Counted from the first letter of the stretch, positions 49,284 to 59,995 are shown. The stretch is DNA of 64,000 nucleotides from Enterococcus pingfangensis (GCF_005405205.1 NZ_BJDP01000005.1:166358-230357); one strand, 5' to 3'. Notes: a model not told the origin generated them from the letters alone. Numbers and translations are program-made.

Positions 49284-49325
49284 AAGGCTAGGAATGTTTC
49301 ATGTGAAACATTCCTAGCCTTTTTT
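49284..49325. terminator. Bidirectional terminator with an embedded parS core
   Basis: Perfect 18-bp stem around a two-base loop, with A and T runs on both sides. The central 16 bases are a parS-like sequence (listed separately). It ends the aroE-aroD transcript from the right. Confidence 0.9.
49295..49310. promoter_or_regulatory. parS: parS-like site inside the terminator hairpin
   Basis: TGTTTCATGTGAAACA differs from the consensus only by C to T in the central CG-containing CACGTG. Binding strength of this variant is unknown. Confidence 0.7.
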
Positions 49326-49429
49326 AAAAGAAAAATTTCTCGTTAGTCTAGTTTGAGCCAATATATAAATAACGATAAACAAAAATTAGAATAACGAGAA
49401 TATATTTTCTGTTTATCAGCCAGCGCGGA

Positions 49430-50185
49430 TTAAGCTAATTGCAACGTCGTCAAGATTTTTCGTAATTCTGCAACGGGAACTTGTCCTGGAGCAGAAGCTG
49501 TGGCAGCTGAGCCAAAAGTTGCGGCTGAGCCGAAGAGTTGTCCGGAAACACGGCTGATCATGCCTAGCGCGCCCATTGACATTGTAATCAAAGGAACTTC
49601 AGCGTGTTCTTCGTGCATTTCGCGAGTGGCTTCTAATAGCGTCAGCACGTCAGCGGAACTCTGTGGCATCACTGCGATTTTGCAAATATCGGCGCCTTTA
49701 TTTTGCATCGCTTGCAGTCGTGTAACGATCTCATTTTTTTCAGGTGTTTGATCAAAATCGTGGTTGCACATAATGATTTGAACATCGTTTTGATGTGCCA
49801 AATCGATCGTTTCAGCAACTTGCTTTTCTGCCATGAATAATTCCACATCTAATAAGTCTAAGTCGCCCTCAGTGAGGATCGTTTGATACAGAGCGAAGTA
49901 ATCGTTGTCGGATAATTCACGCACGCCGCCTTCTTTTTTTGTCCGAAAAGTAATCAGTAACGGTTTTTCCAGCGTCGCTTTTAATGTGTGTGAAAATGCA
50001 GCAACTGCTTGCGCATCTTGAACTTGTTCAAAAAAATCGATCCGCCATTCTACTAAGTCGCAATCCAATGTTTGGATCAATTTTGCCTCTGTTAAGAGTT
50101 CTTCTTTATTTTTTCCCACCATCGGCACGATGATCTTAGGCAGACCGGCACCGATTGTAACGTTGCCAACAGTTACTGTTTTCAT
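49430..50185 (-). CDS. aroD: Type I 3-dehydroquinate dehydratase
   Basis: 251 residues from ATG 50185 (GGAGG upstream). Active-site features of type I enzymes: EWRIDFFE near 49, LITFRTKKEGG near 80, the general-base His in CNHDF near 143 and the Schiff-base Lys in ICKIAVMP near 170. It interconverts 3-dehydroquinate and 3-dehydroshikimate. Ten bases downstream of aroE, next to an MFS transporter and a LysR regulator, so it may serve uptake and breakdown of quinate or shikimate rather than only aromatic amino-acid synthesis. Confidence 0.93.
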   Translation of the reverse strand: MKTVTVGNVTIGAGLPKIIVPMVGKNKEELLTEAKLIQTLDCDLVEWRIDFFEQVQDAQAVAAFSHTLKATLEKPLLITFRTKKEGGVRELSDNDYFALYQTILTEGDLDLLDVELFMAEKQVAETIDLAHQNDVQIIMCNHDFDQTPEKNEIVTRLQAMQNKGADICKIAVMPQSSADVLTLLEATREMHEEHAEVPLITMSMGALGMISRVSGQLFGSAATFGSAATASAPGQVPVAELRKILTTLQLA

Positions 50186-50195
50186 GTTGTTCCTC

Positions 50196-51074
50196 CTAGT
50201 CTTTAAATAGCAGCTCTTTGATATAGCTGACCGGCATCTCTTCCCCAGTGAATAATTTGAAGGCAGCGGCACCTTGATAAAGCATCATACCAAGTCCGTT
50301 GATCGCTTTTTTGGCGCCGTGTTCTTTCGCGAATTTCAATAATTTCGTCTCGCGCGGAGCGTAAACGACATCAAAAACAACTAAGTCTGGGCGGATAACC
50401 GCTGGATCCGTGATCAAACTCAAATCTTCTAATGGTTTCATGCCGACACCCGTTGCGTCGATGTAGATACTGCTTTCGGCAATCGATTGTTTGAAAGCGG
50501 CTTGATCGGCTAAATCAGTGACTGTTGCGCGACAATTGGTGTTCTCGTTGATTTTGCGCGCAGTTTCTTTCGCGTTTGCGAAGACACCGTCGTTGATATT
50601 GAAAATTCGTAATTCTTTTGCGCCATCGAAGGCTGCTTGAATTGCGACAGCTGTTCCTGCACCGCCTGCGCCTGTTAAGGTGATGATTTGATCTTTCACT
50701 TCGACCCCTTCATCTTTCAATGCGGACATCGCACCGATCCCATCTGTATTGTACCCTACAAGATGACCTTTGCCATCAAGATTAGTTACAGTATTGACTG
50801 CACCAATCAACGTTGCTTCAGGCGACACCTCGTCTAAATAAGGAATGATCGCTTGTTTGTTCGGCATTGAAACGTTCGAACCGCGAATCCCCAGGGCACG
50901 GATTCCTTGGACTGTGTCTTTTAATTCTTCGTTGCCAACTTCAAAAGCTAAATAAGCGTAATCAAGTCCTAACTTAGCAAAAGCTTCGTTGTGCATCGTA
51001 GGGGACATGCTGTGACGGATCGGAGTTGCGATTAAGCTGATTAGCAAAGTGTGGCCAGTAAGTCGTTCAGTCAT
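50196..51074 (-). CDS. aroE: Shikimate/quinate dehydrogenase, YdiB-like
   Basis: 292 residues. Substrate-binding SPTMHNEAF, a catalytic Lys in [24 protein letters not shown], the nucleotide loop GAGGAG near 131 and the C-terminal [13 protein letters not shown]. The VSMPNK form and an Asp after the second strand (NINDG) recall NAD-using YdiB more than NADP-specific AroE, which would fit oxidation of quinate or shikimate. A cre-like site and a LysR-type palindrome are upstream. Confidence 0.9.
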   Translation of the reverse strand: MTERLTGHTLLISLIATPIRHSMSPTMHNEAFAKLGLDYAYLAFEVGNEELKDTVQGIRALGIRGSNVSMPNKQAIIPYLDEVSPEATLIGAVNTVTNLDGKGHLVGYNTDGIGAMSALKDEGVEVKDQIITLTGAGGAGTAVAIQAAFDGAKELRIFNINDGVFANAKETARKINENTNCRATVTDLADQAAFKQSIAESSIYIDATGVGMKPLEDLSLITDPAVIRPDLVVFDVVYAPRETKLLKFAKEHGAKKAINGLGMMLYQGAAAFKLFTGEEMPVSYIKELLFKD

Positions 51075-51118
51075 TGATAAATTCCTCTTTTCAAATTTAT
51101 TTGTTCATTTGTTCTCAA

Positions 51119-51132
51119 GCAAAGCGTTTTCT
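51119..51132 (-). promoter_or_regulatory. cre-like CcpA site upstream of aroE
   Basis: GCAAAGCGTTTTCT matches the cre consensus at 11 of 14 positions, 45 bases upstream of the aroE start. Glucose repression would suit a catabolic gene. Confidence 0.5.
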
Positions 51133-51195
51133 AAAAATACCGCTTATGAATAAAATCACAAGTTGTTATCTCTATTTTAGAATTTAATCTGTATA

Positions 51196-51230
51196 AAAAC
51201 TAATGCTTTATATTGATGAAATCAATAAAG
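51196..51230. promoter_or_regulatory. LysR-type operator candidate 1 (aroE upstream)
   Basis: Contains ATTGATGAAATCAAT (51212-51226), a 6-3-6 palindrome, preceded by AAAACTAATGCTTTATAT. The same arrangement recurs at 52528-52559. Confidence 0.6.
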
Positions 51231-51237
51231 CAAATGA

Positions 51238-51268
51238 ATAAAACGACTAGCTCAAGACTAGTCGTTTT
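51238..51268 (-). terminator. Terminator overlapping the 3' end of the MFS gene
   Basis: AAAACGACTAG stem around CTCAAG, T run on the minus strand; it contains the last codons and stop of the transporter gene. Confidence 0.75.
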
Positions 51269-52461
51269 ACTAATTTATTGTAGCGATAAACAATCACGAG
51301 CGAAGCTGCCAAACCAATCGCGTTTAAAAGAATGACGAACCAGAAGACATAAGTGATTTTTTGCTCGCTGAGCAGTCCAGTGATATAAGGGGTGACCATA
51401 ATCGAAACAGAGGTAGCCAGCGAATAATAGCTAGTGCATTTTCCTTTTTGTTTCGGAAACAATTCCAGCATCAAAGCCAGTCCTAATTGCCAAATACCGC
51501 CGGCAGCAAAGATCCCGATACAGATTGCCGCTAAAACAACTGTGACAAAGTTTGGATGGAGCAGCATAGCCAGCAGTGAGAGACCTGAGACAATAAGACA
51601 GAAACTGATGAACTTTGGAATATTGATGCCCTTTTTTACGATCCCTGAAGTGAAAAAGACCGAAATGAAGGATCCAGTACTATAAAGACTGACAAGGATC
51701 AAACTGTTTTCGTGAGAAACGACCCGCATGTTTTCCGCGTACTGCGGAATCCATAAAATAAAAATATTGAATAGTGAGACAGACACAAAAGAAAAGATCA
51801 GCAAAGCGACACCATCAATCTTAAATTTTCCACGATTTTCCGGAGTGCTTGTTGGAACAGTGACCTCGTCGGTTGCTTTTTTTATGATGGTTGTGGTTTT
51901 TGGGAAACGAGCAAATAATAAATAGAACATATTGGCAAACAAACACAATGCAGCCAAGATAAACGGCCAGCCGAAAAACAGATCGTGCTGCAGTAAATAG
52001 CGTGTGATAAATGGAAGCAGGAATTGGCCAAGTGAGATGAATGCTTTATTCAAGACACTCAAAGAACTATTTACCCGCTCATCGGGATACGCTTCCACAA
52101 GAGTTGGATAGGTACTAGTGTCCAAAAACGCATTGCTGACACCGCCGAACATGGCTAAGAAAAAGGCCAATTGATAGTTCGGACTGACGAGCATTCCAAC
52201 AAAGAAAATCATATAAGAAACAATGGCGATCAGCACCGTTTTTTTGCGGCCGAATTTATCTGAGAAATACCCGGAAAAATACAGGCTCAAAATTCTGCCC
52301 AGCCCGATGGCACTCATAACTAAAGTGACTTGAGCGGTGGTGGCTTGCCAGTGGAGTTTTAAATTAGCCATATTTTGTGACAAAAGAATGGCTGCCATTC
52401 CTTGAAAAATATAGTTGAAATAGAGACTTGAGATCAATAGCCGATAATTATCTTTTTTCAT
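51247..52461 (-). CDS. MFS transporter, probably quinate/shikimate or related acid
   Basis: 404 residues with twelve hydrophobic segments. The loop 2-3 motif reads SGYFSDKFGRKKTVL (about 58-72), typical of the major facilitator superfamily. ATG at 52461 follows AAAGGAG. It is divergent from a LysR regulator and upstream of aroE-aroD, so an aromatic-precursor acid such as shikimate or quinate is a reasonable substrate, though this rests on context alone. Confidence 0.85.
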   Translation of the reverse strand: MKKDNYRLLISSLYFNYIFQGMAAILLSQNMANLKLHWQATTAQVTLVMSAIGLGRILSLYFSGYFSDKFGRKKTVLIAIVSYMIFFVGMLVSPNYQLAFFLAMFGGVSNAFLDTSTYPTLVEAYPDERVNSSLSVLNKAFISLGQFLLPFITRYLLQHDLFFGWPFILAALCLFANMFYLLFARFPKTTTIIKKATDEVTVPTSTPENRGKFKIDGVALLIFSFVSVSLFNIFILWIPQYAENMRVVSHENSLILVSLYSTGSFISVFFTSGIVKKGINIPKFISFCLIVSGLSLLAMLLHPNFVTVVLAAICIGIFAAGGIWQLGLALMLELFPKQKGKCTSYYSLATSVSIMVTPYITGLLSEQKITYVFWFVILLNAIGLAASLVIVYRYNKLVKRLVLS

Positions 52462-52527
52462 TGAAGACTCCTTTCATGTGATTAGTTTCACTTAAAGTCA
52501 CACACATACTAACGCAAATTTATTATG

Positions 52528-52559
52528 AAAACTAATGATTTATATCAATAAAATTGATA
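52528..52559. promoter_or_regulatory. LysR-type operator candidate 2 (MFS/LysR divergent region)
   Basis: ATCAATAAAATTGAT (52544-52558), a 6-3-6 palindrome preceded by AAAACTAATGATTTAT, closely matching candidate 1. It lies in the 146-base gap between the divergent genes, as LysR operators usually do. Confidence 0.65.
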
Positions 52560-52607
52560 AACTCTATTTATTGAAAGCGGCACAATTTTTAGTAATGGGG
52601 TGAAGAA

Positions 52608-53498
52608 ATGAATCTGCGACAATTAGAATTTTTTGTGACACTCGCGCAAACGGAACACATGACCCAAGCAGCCAAGAAATCCAATACTTCACAGCCAAAC
52701 ATCAGCCACGCGATGACGATGTTGGAACAAGAAGTTGGCGTCACGCTGTTTGAGAAAAAAGGACGGAACATCCAATTGACCCGTCATGGACGAATTTTTT
52801 ACGAATATGTTGCGCCGGCGTTAGCCGAGATCGAAAAAGGTCAAAAAAAATTACAAGAGATGGTCAATCCTGATTCAGGTGAGATCCAGTTTGGCTTTAT
52901 TTTTACGATGGGGGCTGAATTAGCGCCGCGATTAGCGCAATCTTTCCATCGCCAAGGCAATGACAAAATCACTTTTGAATTTCAGCAAGGTAATTCGAAT
53001 CAGATCATTCAGATGCTGCTTGAAGATCGAATCGATATCGGCATCTGTTCAAAAGTAGGCAATGAAGCTGAGCTAATCTATCAAATTTTAACACAAGAAG
53101 AGATGGTATTGGTAGTCCCGTTGGATCATCCATTGGCAAGTTATGACAGTATTTCATTAGTTGAAACGGCGGAATATCCGTATGTTTACTATAATAAGCA
53201 AAGCGGTTTGCGGCCGTATCTGGATCGGCAAATCAAAAATTTAAAATTAAAGCCAGAGATCATTTGCGAATTAGAAGAAGATCATAGTATTTTGGGCTTT
53301 GTTGGTCAAGGATATGGGATCGCCATTATGCCCAATATCCCGTCGATTAATTCATTTCCAGTCAAAAAGATCACGATCACTGATGCACTGGAAGATCGCA
53401 ATATTTATTTAGCGGTCAAAAAAAATAATTTGGAAATTCCAGTCTTGAAAAAATTCTATGATTTTTGTCTGGAAAACCACAATAAAAAAGGGGATTAA
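52608..53498 (+). CDS. LysR-family transcriptional regulator
   Basis: 296 residues. N-terminal winged HTH (MNLRQLEFFVTLAQTEHMTQAAKKSNTSQPNISHAM..., about 1-60), then a two-lobed effector domain (about 90-290). GGGGTGAAG precedes ATG 52608. Divergent from the MFS transporter, sharing a palindromic operator; the same palindrome precedes aroE, so it probably controls both units in response to a pathway acid. Confidence 0.92.
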   Translation: MNLRQLEFFVTLAQTEHMTQAAKKSNTSQPNISHAMTMLEQEVGVTLFEKKGRNIQLTRHGRIFYEYVAPALAEIEKGQKKLQEMVNPDSGEIQFGFIFTMGAELAPRLAQSFHRQGNDKITFEFQQGNSNQIIQMLLEDRIDIGICSKVGNEAELIYQILTQEEMVLVVPLDHPLASYDSISLVETAEYPYVYYNKQSGLRPYLDRQIKNLKLKPEIICELEEDHSILGFVGQGYGIAIMPNIPSINSFPVKKITITDALEDRNIYLAVKKNNLEIPVLKKFYDFCLENHNKKGD

Positions 53499-53576
53499 AG
53501 CTTTCTTAATCTCCTTGTGAAACATACGGAAACCATTGCATGTAACGTAATAATGCGTTAAAGTAGAGGATAGTCT

Positions 53577-53598
53577 GTGAAACATTTTGCTGTTTCAC
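53577..53598. promoter_or_regulatory. Inverted parS half-sites upstream of rsmG
   Basis: GTGAAACA, six bases, TGTTTCAC: the two parS half-sites in swapped order around a spacer. It would form an RNA hairpin about 20 bases before the rsmG start. Confidence 0.4.
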
Positions 53599-53617
53599 GA
53601 AAATGAAAGGATTTCTT

Positions 53618-54331
53618 ATGACACCAGAAGAATTTCAAGCGGAATTAAAGAAACAAGGAATCGAATTGTCCGCAAAACAGCTGGATCAATTCGCAACTTA
53701 TTTTCAGTTATTGGTTGAATGGAACCAAAAGATGAATCTTACCGCGATCACTGAACACGAAGAAGTCTATTTGAAGCATTTTTATGATTCGATTACGTTG
53801 GCTTTTTCTGATACGTTCGAACCAGTTGGAAAGTTATGCGACGTCGGTTCAGGTGCGGGTTTCCCCAGTCTGCCGTTAAAGATCGTATTTCCAGAATTAG
53901 AAATTACAATCGTTGATTCATTGAATAAACGAATCACTTTTTTAACCACCTTAGTAGAGGCTTTGCAATTAGATGGCGTGCAGCTTTATCATGATCGAGC
54001 AGAAACTTTCGGGCAAAATCCTGAGTTTCGTGAAGCATTTGATTTTGTTACCGCACGAGCAGTGGCGCGCTTAAATGTTTTGACGGAACTTTGTTTGCCC
54101 TTGGTGAAAAAAAACGGCTACTTCTTTGCTTTAAAAGCAGCAAAAAGTGAAGAAGAATTGACCGAAGCACGACCAGCGATCGCGTTATTAGGCGGCAAGC
54201 TGATCCAAGCTGAAGATGTTTCGCTGCCAAACGGCGATACGCGACACATCATCACGGTGCAAAAAAAGAAAGAGACCCCGAAAAAATATCCGCGCAAACC
54301 AGGAGTACCGAATAAGCAGCCATTGAAATAA
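53618..54331 (+). CDS. rsmG: 16S rRNA (guanine-N7) methyltransferase RsmG
   Basis: 237 residues from ATG 53618 (AAAGGA eight bases upstream; the ATG at 53603 lies before that site). SAM-binding [16 protein letters not shown] (near 75), [10 protein letters not shown], and [15 protein letters not shown]. Methylates G527 of 16S rRNA. The basic tail [18 protein letters not shown] is typical. Between the LysR gene and parA, the usual place near the origin. Confidence 0.96.
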   Translation: MTPEEFQAELKKQGIELSAKQLDQFATYFQLLVEWNQKMNLTAITEHEEVYLKHFYDSITLAFSDTFEPVGKLCDVGSGAGFPSLPLKIVFPELEITIVDSLNKRITFLTTLVEALQLDGVQLYHDRAETFGQNPEFREAFDFVTARAVARLNVLTELCLPLVKKNGYFFALKAAKSEEELTEARPAIALLGGKLIQAEDVSLPNGDTRHIITVQKKKETPKKYPRKPGVPNKQPLK

Positions 54332-54511
54332 GTTGAATTATTTTAAGGTAAGATGCGAGAAAAGCTGACTTTTGTTTTGAAAACTCAAAGCCAATATAAA
54401 TACCAGTTTTGCCTGGGATTGTATAGGATACAAAAGCGGCTATGCGGTGAAAATCAGACTTATTTTTCTTGAGAAAAATAAATTCTTTAGTATGAACTAG
54501 GAGGAAATTAA

Positions 54512-55279
54512 ATGGCACGGATCATATCTGTTGCAAACCAAAAAGGCGGTGTCGGAAAAACGACAACGACTGTTAATTTGGGTGCGTGCTTAGCCTATGA
54601 TGGTAAGAAAGTCTTATTGATCGACAGCGATGCGCAAGGAAATGCTACAAGCGGTCTAGGCGTGCGCAAACCAGACGTGAAACAAGATATTTATGATGTT
54701 TTAGTCAATGAGGTCCCTATCAGAGAGACGATCATTGAAACCTCACGGGAAAATTTATCGATCGTTCCTGCGACGCTGCAATTAGCCGGCGCAGAAATCG
54801 AATTAACTTCTATGATGGCACGGGAATCCCGTTTAAAGAGCGCACTGGCAGAAATCAGTGACGATTATGACTTCATTTTGGTGGACTGTCCGCCCTCTTT
54901 GGGACACTTGACGATCAATGCCTTCACAGCTAGTGATGCGATTTTGATTCCAGTTCAATGTGAATATTATGCCTTGGAAGGATTGAGCCAGTTGCTAAAC
55001 ACGGTTCGTTTGGTCCAAAAACATTTTAATCCCGGTTTAGAGATCGAAGGCGTACTGCTGACGATGTACGATGCCCGGACCAACTTAGGCGCGGAAGTGG
55101 TCGAAGAAGTTCGCCGTTATTTCCAAGAAAAAGTATACGATACGATCATTCCAAGAAATGTTCGTTTATCAGAAGCGCCTAGTCATGGCAAACCGATCAT
55201 TGATTATGACCCACGCTCAAAAGGTGCCGAAGTTTATCAAGCTCTAGCAAAGGAAGTGTTAGCTCGTGAGCAAAAATAA
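54512..55279 (+). CDS. parA: Chromosome-partitioning ATPase ParA (Soj)
   Basis: 255 residues. Deviant Walker A KGGVGKTT (11-18), Walker A' DSDAQGNATSGLG, Walker B VDCPPSLG. Binds DNA nonspecifically as an ATP dimer and with ParB positions the origin region; Soj also affects DnaA. AGGAGG precedes ATG 54512. Overlaps parB by 14 bases. Confidence 0.97.
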   Translation: MARIISVANQKGGVGKTTTTVNLGACLAYDGKKVLLIDSDAQGNATSGLGVRKPDVKQDIYDVLVNEVPIRETIIETSRENLSIVPATLQLAGAEIELTSMMARESRLKSALAEISDDYDFILVDCPPSLGHLTINAFTASDAILIPVQCEYYALEGLSQLLNTVRLVQKHFNPGLEIEGVLLTMYDARTNLGAEVVEEVRRYFQEKVYDTIIPRNVRLSEAPSHGKPIIDYDPRSKGAEVYQALAKEVLAREQK

Positions 55280-56156
55280 AGGATTAGGCCGCGGAATCGA
55301 TGCGTTGTTTCAAGATTTATCTGAGATCGAAGAAGTCGACATGAAAAAAGATCAAGTGATCGAGATTCCGTTAAGCGATCTACGCCCCAATCCCTATCAA
55401 CCGCGAAAATCATTTGATGAAGCGACTTTGCAAGAATTAGCCAACTCGATTGAGCAATCAGGTGTTTTTCAGCCGATCATCGTCAGAAAATCCGCGGTGA
55501 AAGGCTATGAGCTGATCGCCGGCGAACGGCGTTTCCGTGCTTCTAAACTAGCGGGCAAAGAAACGATCCCTGCGATCATCCGCGAGTTTGACGAAGAGGC
55601 GATGATGCAAGTCGCAGTTTTGGAAAACTTGCAGCGGGAAGATTTGAACCCGTTGGAAGAAGCCGAAGCTTACGAGATGCTGATGAAAAATTTAAAACTG
55701 ACCCAAGCCGATGTAGCGAATCGGTTAGGCAAAAGCCGTCCGTATATCGCGAATTATCTGCGCTTACTGACGTTGCCTAAATTGGTAAAAGAGATGGTCC
55801 AAGATGAACGTCTATCGATGGGCCAAGCTCGGACTTTGTTAGGTTTAAAGAAAAAAGATCAAATTTTGAAATTAGCAAATCGAGCGGTGAAAGAGAATTT
55901 GACCGTGCGTCAATTAGAACAGATCGTTAATGAATACAACGAAGGCAAAGCCAAGGACAAGAAAAAAGGTCCGCGATTGGCAAAAGAAAAACCTTACTAC
56001 TTACGAGAAAGCGAAGATCGCTTGATGGACAAATTCGGAACCGGCGTCGAGATCGTTGAAAAAGACGGCAAAGGCAAGATTGCGATCGAGTATTTATCAC
56101 CGTCTGACCTGACTCGAATCTTAGATATTTTGAATATCCATTTTGATGAATCCTAA
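55266..56156 (+). CDS. parB: Chromosome-partitioning protein ParB (Spo0J)
   Basis: 296 residues. N-terminal GLGRGIDALF (ParA-stimulating), CTPase domain with LRPNPYQPRKSFDEATLQELANSI, GERRFRASKLAG and ENLQREDLNPLEEAEAY, and the HTH LTQADVANRLGKSRPYIANYLRLL. Loads onto parS, spreads and recruits SMC. GTG start at 55266. Four candidate parS sites lie within 26 kb. Confidence 0.97.
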   Translation: MSKNKGLGRGIDALFQDLSEIEEVDMKKDQVIEIPLSDLRPNPYQPRKSFDEATLQELANSIEQSGVFQPIIVRKSAVKGYELIAGERRFRASKLAGKETIPAIIREFDEEAMMQVAVLENLQREDLNPLEEAEAYEMLMKNLKLTQADVANRLGKSRPYIANYLRLLTLPKLVKEMVQDERLSMGQARTLLGLKKKDQILKLANRAVKENLTVRQLEQIVNEYNEGKAKDKKKGPRLAKEKPYYLRESEDRLMDKFGTGVEIVEKDGKGKIAIEYLSPSDLTRILDILNIHFDES

Positions 56157-56222
56157 AAAAACAAAGCACAGATAGGATTTCTATTGAAGTATAGAGCTAA
56201 ATAGAGATAGGAGGTTTGCCAG

Positions 56223-56420
56223 ATGTATGACTTAGGTGATATCGTTGAGATGAAAAAACCGCATGCCTGCCAGACAAATCGCTGGGAAATCATTCGGATG
56301 GGTGCGGATATTAAAATCAAATGTATCAACTGCGGACATATCGTCATGATGACGCGCCGCGATTTTGAAAAGAAAATGAAAAAAATCCTTGAGAAGAAAA
56401 TCGATTTAACTCAAGAATAA
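56223..56420 (+). CDS. DUF951 family protein
   Basis: 65 residues: MYDLGDIVEMKKPHACQTNRWEIIRMGADIKIKC, then the CINCGHIVMMTRRDFEK segment. The Cys and His residues (HAC, CINCGH) suggest a zinc site. Almost always found between parB and ychF in Firmicutes; biochemical role unknown. AGGAGG precedes ATG 56223. Confidence 0.92.
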   Translation: MYDLGDIVEMKKPHACQTNRWEIIRMGADIKIKCINCGHIVMMTRRDFEKKMKKILEKKIDLTQE

Positions 56421-56450
56421 TTCCTTAGTAGAGAAAGAGTGAAGTGAACC

Positions 56451-57551
56451 ATGGCCTTAACAGCCGGAATCGTAGGATTACCTAACGTAGGTAAATCTAC
56501 CCTATTTAATGCAATTACTAAAGCAGGAGCAGAAGCTGCTAACTATCCGTTCGCGACGATCGACCCCAATGTCGGAATGGTCGAAGTACCTGATTGGCGT
56601 TTAGAACGTTTGACCGAATTAGTTCATCCTAAGAAAACTGTTCCAACGACTTTTGAATTTACCGACATCGCCGGGATCGTCAAAGGTGCCAGCAAAGGTG
56701 AAGGATTAGGAAATCAATTTTTAAGCCATATCCGCCAAGTAGACGCCATTTGTCATGTAGTCCGTTGTTTCGATAATGAAAACATCACCCACGTGGAAGG
56801 ACGCGTTGATCCGCTAGAAGATATTGAAACGATTAACTTAGAGTTAGTTTTAGCGGACTTGGATTCTATCAACAAACGCTATACTCGAGTAGCAAAAGTA
56901 GCGAGAACAAAAGAAAAAAATGCAGTGGCTGAGTTGGCCGTTTTAGATAAACTAAAACCTGTGTTGGAAGAAGGGCAATCGGCTCGAACGGTTGAGTTTA
57001 CTGAAGACGAACAAAAAATCGTCAAAGGATTATTCTTACTGACAAGCAAACCTGTCCTCTATGTAGCCAATGTTGATGAAGAAACCGTTGCAAATCCAGA
57101 TGGCAATGAATACGTACAAACTGTCCGGAATTTCGCTGCTAGCGAGCATTCAGAAGTGATCGTAGTCTGTGCCGAAGCAGAAGAAGAAATTGCTGAATTG
57201 GAAGACGAAGACAAAGCAGAATTTTTAGAAGCGATGGGGATCGAAGAGTCAGGCTTGGATCAATTGATTCGTACAGCTTATGATTTATTAGGTTTAGCAA
57301 CTTACTTTACTGCCGGAGAACAAGAAGTTCGTGCTTGGACGTTCCGTAAAGGGATGAAAGCCCCGCAAGCAGCCGGGATTATCCATACTGATTTCGAACG
57401 CGGCTTCATTCGTGCAGAGACAGTATCTTTTGAAGATTTAGATAAATACGGCAGTATGCACGCGGCCAAAGAAGCTGGGCGTGTCAGATTAGAAGGGAAA
57501 GATTATGTCGTGCAAGATGGCGATGTAATGTTGTTCCGTTTCAACGTTTAG
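56451..57551 (+). CDS. ychF: Redox-regulated ribosome-associated ATPase YchF
   Basis: 366 residues. OBG-type G domain with GLPNVGKST (8-16), DIAGIVKGASKGEGLGNQFL, a helical insertion and a C-terminal TGS-like domain (YFTAGEQEVRAWT, GIIHTDFERGFIRAE). The family prefers ATP to GTP and associates with ribosomes. ATG at 56451. Operon with the DUF951 gene and the following membrane protein (14-base gap). Confidence 0.96.
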   Translation: MALTAGIVGLPNVGKSTLFNAITKAGAEAANYPFATIDPNVGMVEVPDWRLERLTELVHPKKTVPTTFEFTDIAGIVKGASKGEGLGNQFLSHIRQVDAICHVVRCFDNENITHVEGRVDPLEDIETINLELVLADLDSINKRYTRVAKVARTKEKNAVAELAVLDKLKPVLEEGQSARTVEFTEDEQKIVKGLFLLTSKPVLYVANVDEETVANPDGNEYVQTVRNFAASEHSEVIVVCAEAEEEIAELEDEDKAEFLEAMGIEESGLDQLIRTAYDLLGLATYFTAGEQEVRAWTFRKGMKAPQAAGIIHTDFERGFIRAETVSFEDLDKYGSMHAAKEAGRVRLEGKDYVVQDGDVMLFRFNV

Positions 57552-57565
57552 GGAGGAAAGAAACA

Positions 57566-58270
57566 ATGGAACCAGAGAAATTGCAAACGTTGCAAGCAGA
57601 AAATGTACAGCTTGAAACAAAGTTGACCAAGCGGAATGAACAGTACATTTTTGACTTGAAAAAAGCTTTAAAAGCAGCAAATTTAACGGAAGAACAAACC
57701 ATCACCGCTTTAAATGAAATGCTGCCGACTTTAGTCGAAGAACAAAAATCAGGAAAGACCGCTCGACAATTGTTCGGAACAGTCTCCGAACGATTAGATG
57801 CAATCGTAAACAAACCAGTCGAACAGAAAAAATCTACTACTGCGTCATTGATGTGGCTAGATAATTTCTTGTTGTTGTTTGGTTTATTAGGGATCGTATC
57901 TGGAGTGATGGGCTTGTTTGTTTCACGTGGAACACAACCAGTCACTTATGGGATCACCGCGTTGATCATTGCTTCAGCAATCGGTGGGATCGTATTTTAC
58001 ATGATGTATTTATTTGTTTACCAGTATGACCAACCAGGCGCAGATAAATCAAAGAAACCAAAAACATGGAAGACCGTCTTAATGCTGGCGTCTGTTACAC
58101 TTGTCTGGTTTTTAGTATTCAATAGTGCGGCACTGTTACCGCCAACGTTGAACCCTATTCTTGATCCGATGGTCTTAGTCATATTATCCGCTTTGGCTTT
58201 AGCCTTGCGTTACTACTTGAAAAAACGTTTTGGCATCATCAGCAGTTTAGCCTCAGCACCACGTAAATAA
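57566..58270 (+). CDS. DUF1129-like membrane protein
   Basis: 234 residues. The N-terminal third is helical and charged (METLQAENVQLETKLTKRN-like, coiled-coil-prone, about 1-90). It is followed by four hydrophobic segments (about 98-118, 128-152, 172-192, 196-214) and a basic end. Matches the DUF1129 type commonly found after ychF in lactobacilli and enterococci; role unknown. AGGGAGG precedes ATG 57566. A parS site is embedded at 57919-57934, encoding Val-Ser-Arg-Gly-Thr. Confidence 0.82.
   Translation: MEPEKLQTLQAENVQLETKLTKRNEQYIFDLKKALKAANLTEEQTITALNEMLPTLVEEQKSGKTARQLFGTVSERLDAIVNKPVEQKKSTTASLMWLDNFLLLFGLLGIVSGVMGLFVSRGTQPVTYGITALIIASAIGGIVFYMMYLFVYQYDQPGADKSKKPKTWKTVLMLASVTLVWFLVFNSAALLPPTLNPILDPMVLVILSALALALRYYLKKRFGIISSLASAPRK
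57919..57934. promoter_or_regulatory. parS: parS site within a coding sequence
   Basis: TGTTTCACGTGGAACA, identical to the site at 30326. It lies inside the DUF1129-like gene in a loop after the first membrane helix. Confidence 0.9.
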
Positions 58271-58277
58271 AAAAATC

Positions 58278-58308
58278 AAAGGAAGTTCGGTGACGAACTT
58301 CCTTTTTT
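58278..58308 (+). terminator. Terminator after the DUF1129-like gene
   Basis: AAGGAAGTTCG-GTGA-CGAACTTCCTT followed by T's. Confidence 0.9.
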
Positions 58309-58434
58309 GTCTTGGTGCGGATTCTACTAGTATTTCAACACAGAACAACTAGCTAAAGAAACCACGGAATCACTAGGGAAATAAGGTGAATATTAAGAAA
58401 AATAAGGGTTAGATGAGGATTTCGGCACAAGTTG

Positions 58435-58463
58435 TTGACTTCACTCGCGCATTCTGTTAGTTT
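58435..58463 (+). promoter_or_regulatory. Possible guaB promoter
   Basis: TTGACT (58435-58440), 17-base spacer, weak TAGTTT (58458-58463). The rest of the 190-base gap shows nothing else recognisable. Confidence 0.35.
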
Positions 58464-58497
58464 TTTTATTAAAAATAATTCTGGGGAGTGGTAATGA

Positions 58498-59985
<1,488 letters not shown>

Positions 59986-59995
59986 AAATTTAACT

